Of a DNA stretch of 64,000 bases, positions 43,474-52,019 are shown piece by piece; position 1 is the first letter of the stretch; the number at the start of each line of letters is the position of its first letter. The notes beneath the pieces are model-generated. The model saw nothing but the letters and a program-made list of their open reading frames with translations, did not search any database and had not been told where the DNA came from. The stretch lies in assembly GCF_024362405.1 (NCBI RefSeq), contig NZ_CP101454.1, forward strand, positions 930,001-994,000. Reading direction: 5' to 3'. The stretch comes from Halorarius litoreus. Its GTDB lineage: Archaea > Halobacteriota > Halobacteria > Halobacteriales > Haloarculaceae. A program made the translations under genes and the position numbers.

Positions 43474-44637
43474 ATGCTCGACTACGTGGGTCTCGAGAGA
43501 GACCTGACCGAGGAGGAGCGAATGGTCCGTGACACGGCCCGGGAGTTCGTCGACGACAAGATCCGACCGGACATCGGCGACCACTGGATCGAGGGGACGT
43601 TCCCGACCGAACTCATCGAAGAGATGGGCGAGCTGGGGTTCTACGCCCCCAACCTGGAGGGCTACGGCCTGCCCGGCCTGAGCGAGACGGCCTACGGCCT
43701 GCTGATGCAGGAACTCGAAGCCGGCGACTCGGGCCTGCGGTCGATGGCATCGGTCCAGGGAGCACTGGCGATGTACCCGATTCACGCGTACGGTTCCGAC
43801 GAGCAGAAGGACGCCTGGTTGGAGGACATGGGCGAAGGGAAGGCCGTCGGCTGTTTCGGCCTAACGGAGCCGAACCACGGGTCGAACCCGACCGCCATGG
43901 AGACCTACGCCGAGAGCGATGGCGACGGCTACGTGCTGAACGGCACGAAGACCTGGATTACGAACTCGCCACTCGCCGACCTCGCGGTGGTCTGGGCACG
44001 GGACCGCTCCGCTGACGACACCCCAGTCCGCGGGTTCATCGTCGAGACCGACCGCGACGGAGTCGCGACCCCCAAAATCGAGGAGAAGCTCTCGCTGCGC
44101 GCCTCGATTACGGGCCAGATCGAACTCACCAACGTCCACGTCCCCGAGGAGAACGTCCTGCCCGGCGTCACGGGCATGAAGGGCCCGCTCTCCTGTTTGA
44201 CGCAGGCGCGCTACGGCATCGCCTGGGGCGCCATCGGCGCGGCGCAGGACTCGTTCGAGACGGCGCGCGAGTACGCGACCGACCGCGAGCAGTTCGGCAA
44301 GCCCATCGGCTCCTTCCAGATTCAACAGGAGAAACTCGCCGAGATGGCCACCCAGATCACGAACGCGCAGTTGCTGGCCCATCGACTCGCCGAGCTGAAA
44401 GAGCGCGGTGAGCTTCGCCCGGAGCAGGTGTCGATGGCCAAGCGCAACAACGTCCGGATGGCTCGCGACCAGTCGCGTGTCGCCCGCGAGATGCTGGGCG
44501 GCAACGGCATCACCGCCGATTACTCGCCGATGCGCCACATGGCCAATCTGGAGACTGTCTACACCTACGAGGGCACCCACGACATCCACTCGCTCATCCT
44601 CGGCCACGACCTCACCGGGATTCCCGCCTTTGAGTGA
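43474..44637 (+). CDS. Acyl-CoA dehydrogenase, glutaryl-CoA dehydrogenase-like
   Basis: 387 residues. GCFGLTEPNHGSNP and TKTWITNSPLAD are FAD-domain motifs. TYEGTHDIHSLILGHDLTG near the C-terminus carries the catalytic Glu in the form typical of glutaryl-CoA dehydrogenases, which oxidise and decarboxylate glutaryl-CoA to crotonyl-CoA. Substrate preference cannot be proved from sequence. It is coupled by TGATG overlap to a thiolase and lies divergent from IclR, so the pair probably finishes degradation of an aromatic or dicarboxylic compound to acetyl-CoA. Confidence 0.85.
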   Translation: MLDYVGLERDLTEEERMVRDTAREFVDDKIRPDIGDHWIEGTFPTELIEEMGELGFYAPNLEGYGLPGLSETAYGLLMQELEAGDSGLRSMASVQGALAMYPIHAYGSDEQKDAWLEDMGEGKAVGCFGLTEPNHGSNPTAMETYAESDGDGYVLNGTKTWITNSPLADLAVVWARDRSADDTPVRGFIVETDRDGVATPKIEEKLSLRASITGQIELTNVHVPEENVLPGVTGMKGPLSCLTQARYGIAWGAIGAAQDSFETAREYATDREQFGKPIGSFQIQQEKLAEMATQITNAQLLAHRLAELKERGELRPEQVSMAKRNNVRMARDQSRVAREMLGGNGITADYSPMRHMANLETVYTYEGTHDIHSLILGHDLTGIPAFE

Positions 44638-45779
44638 TGACGATGGAACTGCAACAGCCAGTCGTCGTCTCGGCGGTTCGCACAGCCCAGGGCAAGGAGG
44701 GCGGCGTGTTCTCCGGGGTCCGGAGCGAGGACCTCTCGGTGCCGCTGGTGAACGAGATGCTCGACCAGACGGGGCTCACCGGCGCGGACGTGGACGACGT
44801 CCGCTGGGGCTGTGCCCAGCAGGAGGGCGAACAGGGCAACAACATCGCCCGCGTCATCGCGCTCCTCTCCGAACTGGGCGAGTCGGTCCCCGGCGTGACC
44901 ATCGACCGACTCTGTGCTTCGTCGGCGGAGGCCATCATCTCTGCCTCTGATGCGATTCGCGCCGGCCAGCGCGACTGCATCATCGCTGGGGGTGTCGAGC
45001 AGATGACCCGCGTCTCCCGGAAGTACGGCATCGGCAACTATCCGGGGATTGCGGCGGCGTGGGACCCCGACGACCTCCAGATGGGGTCGACCGCCGAGGC
45101 CGTCGCCGAGCGGTACGACATCTCGCGCGAACAGCAGGACTCCTACGGCGCCCGCTCCCAGCAGCGTGCGGTCGCCGCCACGGAGGCCGGGAAGTTCGAC
45201 GACGAGATCGTCCCCATCGAGACCCCTGATGGGCCCGTCACCGAGGATGAAGGGCTGCGCCCGGGCACGACCGCCGAGTCCATCGCCGGACTCCCGCCCG
45301 CGTTCCAGGAGGACGGGACCGTCACCGCCGCGAACGCCTCGCAGATTTCGGACGGGGCCGCGGGCCTCATGATCACCTCCCGGTCGTTCGCCGAGGAGCA
45401 CGGCCTCGACGTGCTGGCCGAAATCGGCCACCACAACGTCGCGGGCGTCGACCCCGAGGTCATGGGCATCGGCCCCATCCCCGCCTGTGAAGGGCTGTTC
45501 GAGCGCGCGGGCACGACGGCCAGCGACTACGACCTCGTCGAACTCAACGAGGCGTTCGCCTCCCAGACGCTCTACTGCCAGCAGGAGCTCGGCTTCGACG
45601 ACGACGTGTTCAACGTCAACGGTGGCGCCATCGCTATCGGCCACCCGCTCGGTGCGTCGGGGGCACGCCTGCCCGTCACGCTCATCCACGAGATGCACCG
45701 CCGCGACGCCCAGCTCGGGCTCGCCACCGAGTGTGTCGGCTACGGCCAGGGCGCAGCCATCGAGTTCGCCCTGCCGTAG
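44637..45779 (+). CDS. Thiolase (acetyl-CoA C-acyltransferase)
   Basis: About 380 residues from ATG 44637; a GTG three bases earlier and an ATG at 44643 are alternatives. The active-site Cys93 is in DRLCASS, NEAFAS provides the acyl-binding Asn, GGAIAIGHPLGASGAR the catalytic His, and ECVGYGQGAA the second Cys loop (the usual form is CIGGGQG). It cleaves 3-oxoacyl-CoA or condenses acetyl-CoA. Coupled to the acyl-CoA dehydrogenase and convergent with a second one. Confidence 0.88.
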   Translation: MTMELQQPVVVSAVRTAQGKEGGVFSGVRSEDLSVPLVNEMLDQTGLTGADVDDVRWGCAQQEGEQGNNIARVIALLSELGESVPGVTIDRLCASSAEAIISASDAIRAGQRDCIIAGGVEQMTRVSRKYGIGNYPGIAAAWDPDDLQMGSTAEAVAERYDISREQQDSYGARSQQRAVAATEAGKFDDEIVPIETPDGPVTEDEGLRPGTTAESIAGLPPAFQEDGTVTAANASQISDGAAGLMITSRSFAEEHGLDVLAEIGHHNVAGVDPEVMGIGPIPACEGLFERAGTTASDYDLVELNEAFASQTLYCQQELGFDDDVFNVNGGAIAIGHPLGASGARLPVTLIHEMHRRDAQLGLATECVGYGQGAAIEFALP

Positions 45780-45828
45780 CGCCGCCGCTCCTCCTCTCGG
45801 TTCGACGCGAAACGACGGTGTCGCCCGC

Positions 45829-47019
45829 CTACAGCAGCTGGTCGGCGATGATGTTCTTCTGGATCTCCGAGGTCCCCTCGTAGATCTTCGTGATGCGAGC
45901 GTCGCGGTAGTAGCGCTCGGCGGGGTGGTCCGTGACGTAGCCGGCCCCACCGTGGACCTGGATGGACTCGTCGGCCACGTCGACAGCGTGCTCGGAGGCG
46001 AACAGCTTCGCCATGCTGGAGAACCGCGCCGCGAGCGACTGGTCGCCCTCTTCGACCGCGGCGGCCGCACGGTACGTCAGCGAGCGAGCCGCCTCGACGT
46101 CCGTCGCCATCTCCGCGAGCTTGTGCTGGATGGCCTGGAACTCGCCGATCTGCTGGTCGAACTGCTCGCGCTCGCCCGCGTAGTCGACGGCGGCGTCGAG
46201 TGCCCCCTGTGCGGCGCCGACGGCCTGCGAGGCGACGTTCGTCCGCCCGGAGGCGAAGAACTCCATCAGCTGGTAGAAGCCACGGTCGACCTCACCGATG
46301 ACGTTCTCCTCGGGGACGCGCACGTCGTCGAGGACGATCTCGGCGAGGTCCGAGGCGCGAATGCCGAGCTTGTTGTCGATCTTCGTCGGCTTCCAGCCGT
46401 CGAGTTCCGTGGGGACGAGGAACGCGGTGATGCCGCGGTGCCCCTCGTCGGGGCTCGTCTTCGCCATCACGACCGCGACGTCGGCGACCGTCCCGTTGGT
46501 GATCCACATCTTGTTCCCACTGAGAACGTACTCGTCACCGTCCTGAGTCGCCTCCGGCGACTCAGGGCTCGCCGAGCTCTGCTCGGCGGTGTCCTTCTCG
46601 GCAGTCGTCTCGATGCCCGCGACGTTCGAGCCGTGTGCGGGCTCCGAGATGGCGCTGGCGGAGGCGGTCTCGCCGGCTGCGATCTTCGGGAGCCACTCCT
46701 CTTTCATCCACTCGTCGCCGAACTCGATGATCATGTCCGTCCCGAACCCTGCCGAGCCGACGGCGGAGCCGATGCCGCCGTCCGCGCGCCATAGCTCCTC
46801 GGTGACGATGACCGTCGAAAGCTTGTCCATCCCCGCGCCGCCGTACTCGACGGGGATGTTCGGCGCGACGAAGTCGAACTCCGCCGCCTTCCGGCGGATG
46901 TCTTCGGGGTACGCGCCCTGTTCGTCGTGTTCCTGTGCGACCGGCACGATCTCGGCTTCCGCGAACTCGCGGACGGCTTGCCGGATCGCGCGATGCTCGT
47001 CGCTAAGCTTGAACGCCAT
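45829..47019 (-). CDS. Acyl-CoA dehydrogenase
   Basis: 396 residues. SAISEPAHGSNVAG, NKMWITNGTVAD and the catalytic-base segment ITKIYEGTSEIQKN are all present, and the family order (helical, beta, helical) is intact. Between residues about 128 and 147 there is an acidic, Ser/Pro-rich stretch (DTAEQSSASPESPEATQDG) not usual in the family; it is in frame and looks like a surface loop insertion. It oxidises acyl-CoA to enoyl-CoA, passing electrons to ETF. Convergent with the thiolase. A CoA ligase gene lies 98 bases downstream on the same strand. Confidence 0.87.
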   Translation of the reverse strand: MAFKLSDEHRAIRQAVREFAEAEIVPVAQEHDEQGAYPEDIRRKAAEFDFVAPNIPVEYGGAGMDKLSTVIVTEELWRADGGIGSAVGSAGFGTDMIIEFGDEWMKEEWLPKIAAGETASASAISEPAHGSNVAGIETTAEKDTAEQSSASPESPEATQDGDEYVLSGNKMWITNGTVADVAVVMAKTSPDEGHRGITAFLVPTELDGWKPTKIDNKLGIRASDLAEIVLDDVRVPEENVIGEVDRGFYQLMEFFASGRTNVASQAVGAAQGALDAAVDYAGEREQFDQQIGEFQAIQHKLAEMATDVEAARSLTYRAAAAVEEGDQSLAARFSSMAKLFASEHAVDVADESIQVHGGAGYVTDHPAERYYRDARITKIYEGTSEIQKNIIADQLL

Positions 47020-47117
47020 ACTCCGAGGTGCGACTACGCTGGCAAGTAGCTACCGATGCCCCCTGAATCTGCCGAGACGACCCACGACCGAACGACTGCG
47101 ACCGGGTACGGGTGCGG

Positions 47118-48674
47118 TTACTCCGAGGCCGACTCCAGTTCGAACTTCTGGACCTTGCCGGTCGTCGTCCGGGGGAGCTCGTCGACGATGGCGACCTCGC
47201 GGGGGTGTTTGTACGCGGCAAGCGCGTCCAGACAGTACTCCGTGACCGCCTCGCCGGTGAGCTCCGCATCCGGGACGGGAACGACGAACGCCTTCACCGT
47301 CTCCCCGCGGCGCTCGTCGGGGACGCCGACGACCGCGGCCTCCGCGATGTCCGGGTGCTCGTACAGCAGCTCCTCGATTTCACGGGGATAGACGTTGTAG
47401 CCGCCGGTCACGATCATGTGCTTGTCGCGGTCGACGACGTAGAAGTAGTCGCCCTCGTCCCAGTAGCCGAGGTCGCCGGTGTGGAACCACCGCGCCCCGT
47501 CGGCCTCGGTGAACGCAGACTCGTTCGCCTCCGGCAGCCCGTAGTACCCCTGCATCACGTTCGGGCCGGCGACGACGAGTTCGCCGATGACGTCGTCGAG
47601 GTCCGTCTCGTCGCCGACGGGACCGCGCTCGACGCGCGGCTGCTCGGTGAAGTCGGGGGCGACGATCTTCGCGTCGACGCCGTCGAGCGGCTTGCCGATG
47701 CTTCCGGGGCGACGGGCGCCGGGCTTGTTCGCGTGGGTCGTCGGGCTCGTCTCGGTGAGGCCGTACCCCTCGTACAGCTCGGCGTCGAACAGCGCCTCGA
47801 ACCGTTCGAGCACCTCGATGGGAAGGGAGGCGCCGCCGGAGTTGACGAACCGGAGCGACCCGAGGTCGTACGAGTCGGCGTCGGGCTGGTTGATCATGTC
47901 GTTGAACATCGCGGGGACGCCGTACATCACGGTGAGTTCGTCCTCGTCGATGGCCGTCATCACCTCGGCGGCGTCCCACTCGGTCACCGGGTAGTAGGCC
48001 GCGCCGTTGACGAGTGCGGCGTTCATCACGACCGACATCCCGTAGATGTGGAACAGCGGGAGCGTCCCGACGAGCCCATCGTCGGGGCCGAGTCCGCCGT
48101 CGAGCAGTTCGGCGTTCGTCCGGCTCGTCCACGCGAGGTTGTGATGCGAGAGGAGCACGCCCTTCGGCGTCCCCGTCGTCCCCGAGGTGTACGGCTGGAC
48201 CGCCACGTCGTCGTCCGCGCGGTCGACGATCGGGAGCGTCTCGTCGGCGAGGAACGACTCGAAGTCAGTCGCCCCGTCGGCGGCACCGCCGACGCTCACG
48301 ACGTGTTCCACGTCGGTCTCCTCGCGCACCGAGTCGACGGCGGCGGCGTTCTCCGCCAGCGTCACGACGGCCGTCGCCCCAGAGTCCGAGAGCAGGTGGC
48401 TGATCTCGCGGGCCTTGTACTGGGGGTTCATCGGGACGACGATGCCGCCCGCTCGAAGGGTTCCGTAGAACGCAGTCACGAACTGCGGGAGGTTCGGGAG
48501 GTAGATGGCGACGCGGTCGCCGGGCTCGACGCCGCGGTCGGCGAGGGCCGCCGCGAACCGGCCGGTCCGCTCCCAGAACGTCTCGTAGGTGGTCGTCGAT
48601 CCGCCGTACACGATCGCCGCTTCCGTGGGGTGGGCTGTCACGGCGTCGGCGACCTCGGTCACGAGGTTCGTCAT
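47118..48674 (-). CDS. AMP-forming acyl-CoA / aryl-CoA ligase
   Basis: 518 residues from ATG 48674 (an upstream in-frame start 19 codons earlier is less likely). The P-loop TSGTTGTPKGVLLSHHN (about 160), GYGLTETSP, TGDLGYWDEGDYFYVVDR and the hinge GGYNVYPREIEE are present, as is the C-terminal catalytic Lys in PRTTTGKVQKFE. It activates a carboxylic acid to its CoA thioester. With the acyl-CoA dehydrogenases, thiolase and TRAP importer it forms a degradative set, and likely substrates include fatty or aromatic acids. Confidence 0.87.
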   Translation of the reverse strand: MTNLVTEVADAVTAHPTEAAIVYGGSTTTYETFWERTGRFAAALADRGVEPGDRVAIYLPNLPQFVTAFYGTLRAGGIVVPMNPQYKAREISHLLSDSGATAVVTLAENAAAVDSVREETDVEHVVSVGGAADGATDFESFLADETLPIVDRADDDVAVQPYTSGTTGTPKGVLLSHHNLAWTSRTNAELLDGGLGPDDGLVGTLPLFHIYGMSVVMNAALVNGAAYYPVTEWDAAEVMTAIDEDELTVMYGVPAMFNDMINQPDADSYDLGSLRFVNSGGASLPIEVLERFEALFDAELYEGYGLTETSPTTHANKPGARRPGSIGKPLDGVDAKIVAPDFTEQPRVERGPVGDETDLDDVIGELVVAGPNVMQGYYGLPEANESAFTEADGARWFHTGDLGYWDEGDYFYVVDRDKHMIVTGGYNVYPREIEELLYEHPDIAEAAVVGVPDERRGETVKAFVVPVPDAELTGEAVTEYCLDALAAYKHPREVAIVDELPRTTTGKVQKFELESASE

Positions 48675-48796
48675 GCAGTCGTCCGGGGAAATGAAGAACG
48701 CGGATAAAAGCGTTCGCACTCCGACATCCACGACACCGACCGGGTCACCGGTCGGTACGTCGAACTATACACTGTTAGCGTTCTTGTTACTGGTCT

Positions 48797-48809
48797 GCAA
48801 CAATGTTGC
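48797..48809. promoter_or_regulatory. Palindrome upstream of the TAXI gene (regulator site candidate)
   Basis: gcaaca-a-tgttgc, six-base arms, about 24 bases upstream of the TATA-like ctattaat (48834-48841). Candidate binding site for an IclR-type regulator. Confidence 0.4.
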
Positions 48810-48833
48810 GAAAATATGGGCGTCTACCAGAAA

Positions 48834-48841
48834 CTATTAAT
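48834..48841 (+). promoter_or_regulatory. TATA-like box for the TAXI gene
   Basis: ctattaat is 27-34 bases before ATG 48868. A ggagg site also precedes the start within about ten bases. Confidence 0.5.
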
Positions 48842-48867
48842 CGTGGTGTTCACAACGTGGAGGCAGA

Positions 48868-49971
48868 ATGCGACAGAGTTCTTCACGTAGCAGTGTCAAG
48901 CGTCGCGCGTTCCTGAGTGCCGCCGGTGCGGCCGGCATCGCTGGGCTCGCGGGCTGTACGGGCCAGAGCGGGGACGGCGGCGACGGCAGCGATGGCAGCG
49001 ACGGCGGGAGTTCGGGGCAGTCCAGCGGCGGGAGCAGCGGTGGCAGCTCCGGCCCGACGGACATGGTCATGACGACGTCGACGGAGACGACGGCGGCGTA
49101 CGCGATGAGCCAGGGCATCGCGGCGGTCGTCAACGAGAACAGCGAGGAGGTGCGTCTCGACGCGCGCCCCAGCGAGGGGACGAACGCGAACATCGGGCGA
49201 CTCGACCGCGGCGAGGTCCAGATCGCGTACATCCAGAACTGGACCGCCGCGAAGATCAACGCCGGCGAGAAGCCGTTCGGCGATCTCTCCTTCACGCCGA
49301 ACCAGGTGTTCCACCTGTACGACCTCGGCTGGTTCCTCGCGACGGCCAACGACGGCTGGGAGACGGCCGCCGACATCGAGTCCGGCAGCCGCGTCTCGCC
49401 GACGCCCCGTGGCTCCGGGACCGCGGAGATGCTGGAGACGGCGCTCAACTACTCCACGGAGGACTACGAGCGCGTCAGCATCGACTACGGCGGGCAGGGC
49501 AGCGCAATGAGCGAGGGTCGCCTCGACGTCGGCGCCGCCACGCTGGTCAACTTCTCCATCGAGCCCGGCTGGCTCCAGGAGATGAAGGGGACGACGGACC
49601 TCCGGATGCTCGGCTGGTCCGACGAGACGGTCGCGAAGATGGAGGAGAACCCCGGACTGCTCCTGACCGAAGTCGACACCGGCGACCTCGAGAACTACGC
49701 CTACACGCCCGACCCGGTGACGATGCCGTCGCTCGCGTACAACTTCGTCGTCCGGAACGACTTCAGCTACGACGCCGTCTACAACCTGCTCTCGACGATG
49801 TGGGAGCAGCGCGACGACCTCGGCGAGTACCACGGCCTGCTGAACACGCTGGCCGACGGCGAGTTCTGGACCAAGAACGCCTACGACGACGTCCCGTTCC
49901 ACCCGGCGGCCGCCGACTTCTATCAGGAGCAGGGCCTCTGGTCGGACGAGTTCACCCGCGGCGAGGAGTGA
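48868..49971 (+). CDS. TAXI-family TRAP transporter solute-binding lipoprotein
   Basis: 367 residues. The RR pair (12-13) in VKRRAFLSAAG and lipobox LAGC (Cys30) make a twin-arginine lipoprotein signal, followed by a Gly/Ser/Asp linker to about 60. The mature part (TETTAAYAMSQGIAAVVNEN, ARPSEGTNANIGRLDRGEVQ, SPTPRGSGTAEMLETALN) is the TAXI binding-protein type. It captures a carboxylate outside the cell and hands it to the fused permease encoded ten bases after its stop. Ligand not predictable. Confidence 0.9.
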   Translation: MRQSSSRSSVKRRAFLSAAGAAGIAGLAGCTGQSGDGGDGSDGSDGGSSGQSSGGSSGGSSGPTDMVMTTSTETTAAYAMSQGIAAVVNENSEEVRLDARPSEGTNANIGRLDRGEVQIAYIQNWTAAKINAGEKPFGDLSFTPNQVFHLYDLGWFLATANDGWETAADIESGSRVSPTPRGSGTAEMLETALNYSTEDYERVSIDYGGQGSAMSEGRLDVGAATLVNFSIEPGWLQEMKGTTDLRMLGWSDETVAKMEENPGLLLTEVDTGDLENYAYTPDPVTMPSLAYNFVVRNDFSYDAVYNLLSTMWEQRDDLGEYHGLLNTLADGEFWTKNAYDDVPFHPAAADFYQEQGLWSDEFTRGEE

Positions 49972-49981
49972 CCCCGCTGCG

Positions 49982-51976
49982 ATGGAGACCCCCACCGTCA
50001 CCCGGGAACGCGCGCTGACGAGTCTCATCACCGTCATCGGCGTCGGCCTGACCGCGTACATGCTGTTCTACGCGTTCGACCGGCCGTTCGTCCGGGTCCG
50101 ACACTCGAACATCTTCCTCGGCGCCGGTGTGGCCCTGTTCTACCTCTACGAGACGAAGAAACACGTCTTCGGCACCGACGACCTCGAGGCCTACCGCGAC
50201 CGCGACATCGAGTACGACGGCAGTCTCACGGGCCGCATCCAGTCCGTCGTCGGCCCGTACGACGGCTACGTCACGCTACTCTCGGCCGTGCTGGCCGTGG
50301 GTGTCGCCGCCTACGTCGAACTGAACTTCCAGCGGCTCCAGTTCGACGCGCCCGTCCTCGGCTACTCGCAGGCCGACTTCGTCGTCGGCGCGCTCATCGT
50401 ACTCCTCGTCTCGGACGCGACCAGACGCGCCTACGGGATGGCCATCACCTCGGTGGTCATCGCAGCCGTCGCCTACGCGATGGCCGGCCCGTGGCTCCCC
50501 GGCTTCCTCGGGCACACCGGCATGTCGTGGCAGGACGTCGCCCGCTTCGGCGCCATCGGCCTCAGCGGCACCTACGGCTTCATCCTCGGCGTCGGGACGA
50601 CGTGGGTGGCCATCTTCATCATGTTCGCCGGGATGGCCAAGACGTTCGGCGCGCTCGACTACATCCTCGACGTGGGGACCGAGCTGGGCAACAAGCTCCG
50701 CTCGGGCGTCGTGCAGGTCGCGGTCATCTCGAGCATGGCGATGGGCTCCATCACCGGGAGCGCCGCCGCCAACACCGCGACCACCGGCAGCTTCACCATC
50801 CCGATGATGAAGCGACAGGGCGTCCGCGAGGACTTCGCGGCGGCTATCGAGAGCGTCGCCTCCTCCGGCGGGCAGATGATGCCACCGGTGATGGGCGTCG
50901 CCGCGTTCATCATGGCCGACATCCTGCAGGTGCCCTACGTCCGCATCATCCAGGCCGGCCTGCTCCCGGCGCTCTTGTTCTACTTCAGCGTCGGTATCGC
51001 GGTCCAGTTCGTCGTCCTCAAGTTCGGCTGGACGACCGAGAAGACCGGCGAGTTCGACCGAAGTATCCTCCGTGGTGGCGCGCACTTCGCCATCCCGCTG
51101 GGGGTACTCGTCTACACGCTCGTGGTCCTGCGGCTCACGCCGCTCTCCGCCGGCCTCTACACCGCGCTCACGATGGTCGGGACGATGTACGTGCGGAACC
51201 TCGCCGTCGACGGCCCCTCGGTCGGGACGCTGGTCGACACGACGGCCCAGACGCTCCGTGGGTTCCGCGACGGCGCGGTCGACATGGCACCGCTCGTCGG
51301 CGTGCTGGCCGCGATGGGCATCATCATCAGCATGCTCACGCAGACCGGGCTGGCACAGAAGATCTCGATCCGGATGGTGGGGCTCGCGGGCGGCGTGCTC
51401 ATCGCCGTCCTCCTGATGGCGATGGTGCTCAGCATCCTGTTCGGACTGGGGATGCCGACGCCCGCGGCCTACATCCTCGTGGTCATCCTCGTCGCGCCCG
51501 GTATCATCCAGGTCGGCGTGCCCGAGATAACGGCCCACCTGTTCGTCTTCTACTTCGCGATGCTCTCGGCCATCACGCCACCGGTCGCGGTGGCGGTCGC
51601 GGTCGGGGCACGCATCGCGGACGCCGACTTCCTGCAGACGGGGATGCAGGCCCTGCGCATCGGTGCGCCCGGCTTCTTCATCCCGTTCGCGTTCATCTCG
51701 AATCCGAGTCTCATCTTCTGGTCGTTCCCGTCGACGCTGCTCCACGCGGGTATCGTCTTCGTCGGCGTCGTCGCGCTCGTCGCGTCGACCACCGGCTACG
51801 ACGGGCGACACGACCTCGGGCTGCCACACCGGGGGGCGTACCTCGGCCTCTCGGTCGTGGCGCTCTACGCGCCGATGACCGCGGTGCAGGTCGGAGCCGC
51901 GACGCTCGCGCTCGCGGGGCTGGGGCTGGCGCACTTCGACCGCCTGCCGGCCGCCGTGACGCCGGCGAAGGAGTAA
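49982..51976 (+). CDS. TRAP transporter fused permease (DctQM-type)
   Basis: 664 residues and about 16-17 hydrophobic helices. An N-terminal four-helix DctQ-like part is followed by the DctM part, with GSITGSAAANTATTGSFTIP and ASSGGQMMPPVMGVAAFIMA, and later FGLGMPTPAAYILVVILVAP, all hallmark DctM segments. Na+-coupled import of organic acids is the family function. Follows the TAXI gene by ten bases, so the pair is a complete system. Confidence 0.9.
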   Translation: METPTVTRERALTSLITVIGVGLTAYMLFYAFDRPFVRVRHSNIFLGAGVALFYLYETKKHVFGTDDLEAYRDRDIEYDGSLTGRIQSVVGPYDGYVTLLSAVLAVGVAAYVELNFQRLQFDAPVLGYSQADFVVGALIVLLVSDATRRAYGMAITSVVIAAVAYAMAGPWLPGFLGHTGMSWQDVARFGAIGLSGTYGFILGVGTTWVAIFIMFAGMAKTFGALDYILDVGTELGNKLRSGVVQVAVISSMAMGSITGSAAANTATTGSFTIPMMKRQGVREDFAAAIESVASSGGQMMPPVMGVAAFIMADILQVPYVRIIQAGLLPALLFYFSVGIAVQFVVLKFGWTTEKTGEFDRSILRGGAHFAIPLGVLVYTLVVLRLTPLSAGLYTALTMVGTMYVRNLAVDGPSVGTLVDTTAQTLRGFRDGAVDMAPLVGVLAAMGIIISMLTQTGLAQKISIRMVGLAGGVLIAVLLMAMVLSILFGLGMPTPAAYILVVILVAPGIIQVGVPEITAHLFVFYFAMLSAITPPVAVAVAVGARIADADFLQTGMQALRIGAPGFFIPFAFISNPSLIFWSFPSTLLHAGIVFVGVVALVASTTGYDGRHDLGLPHRGAYLGLSVVALYAPMTAVQVGAATLALAGLGLAHFDRLPAAVTPAKE

Positions 51977-52019
51977 CCCCCTCGACGCACGTTTTCTGCT
52001 CTCGTTCCTCATCACGACC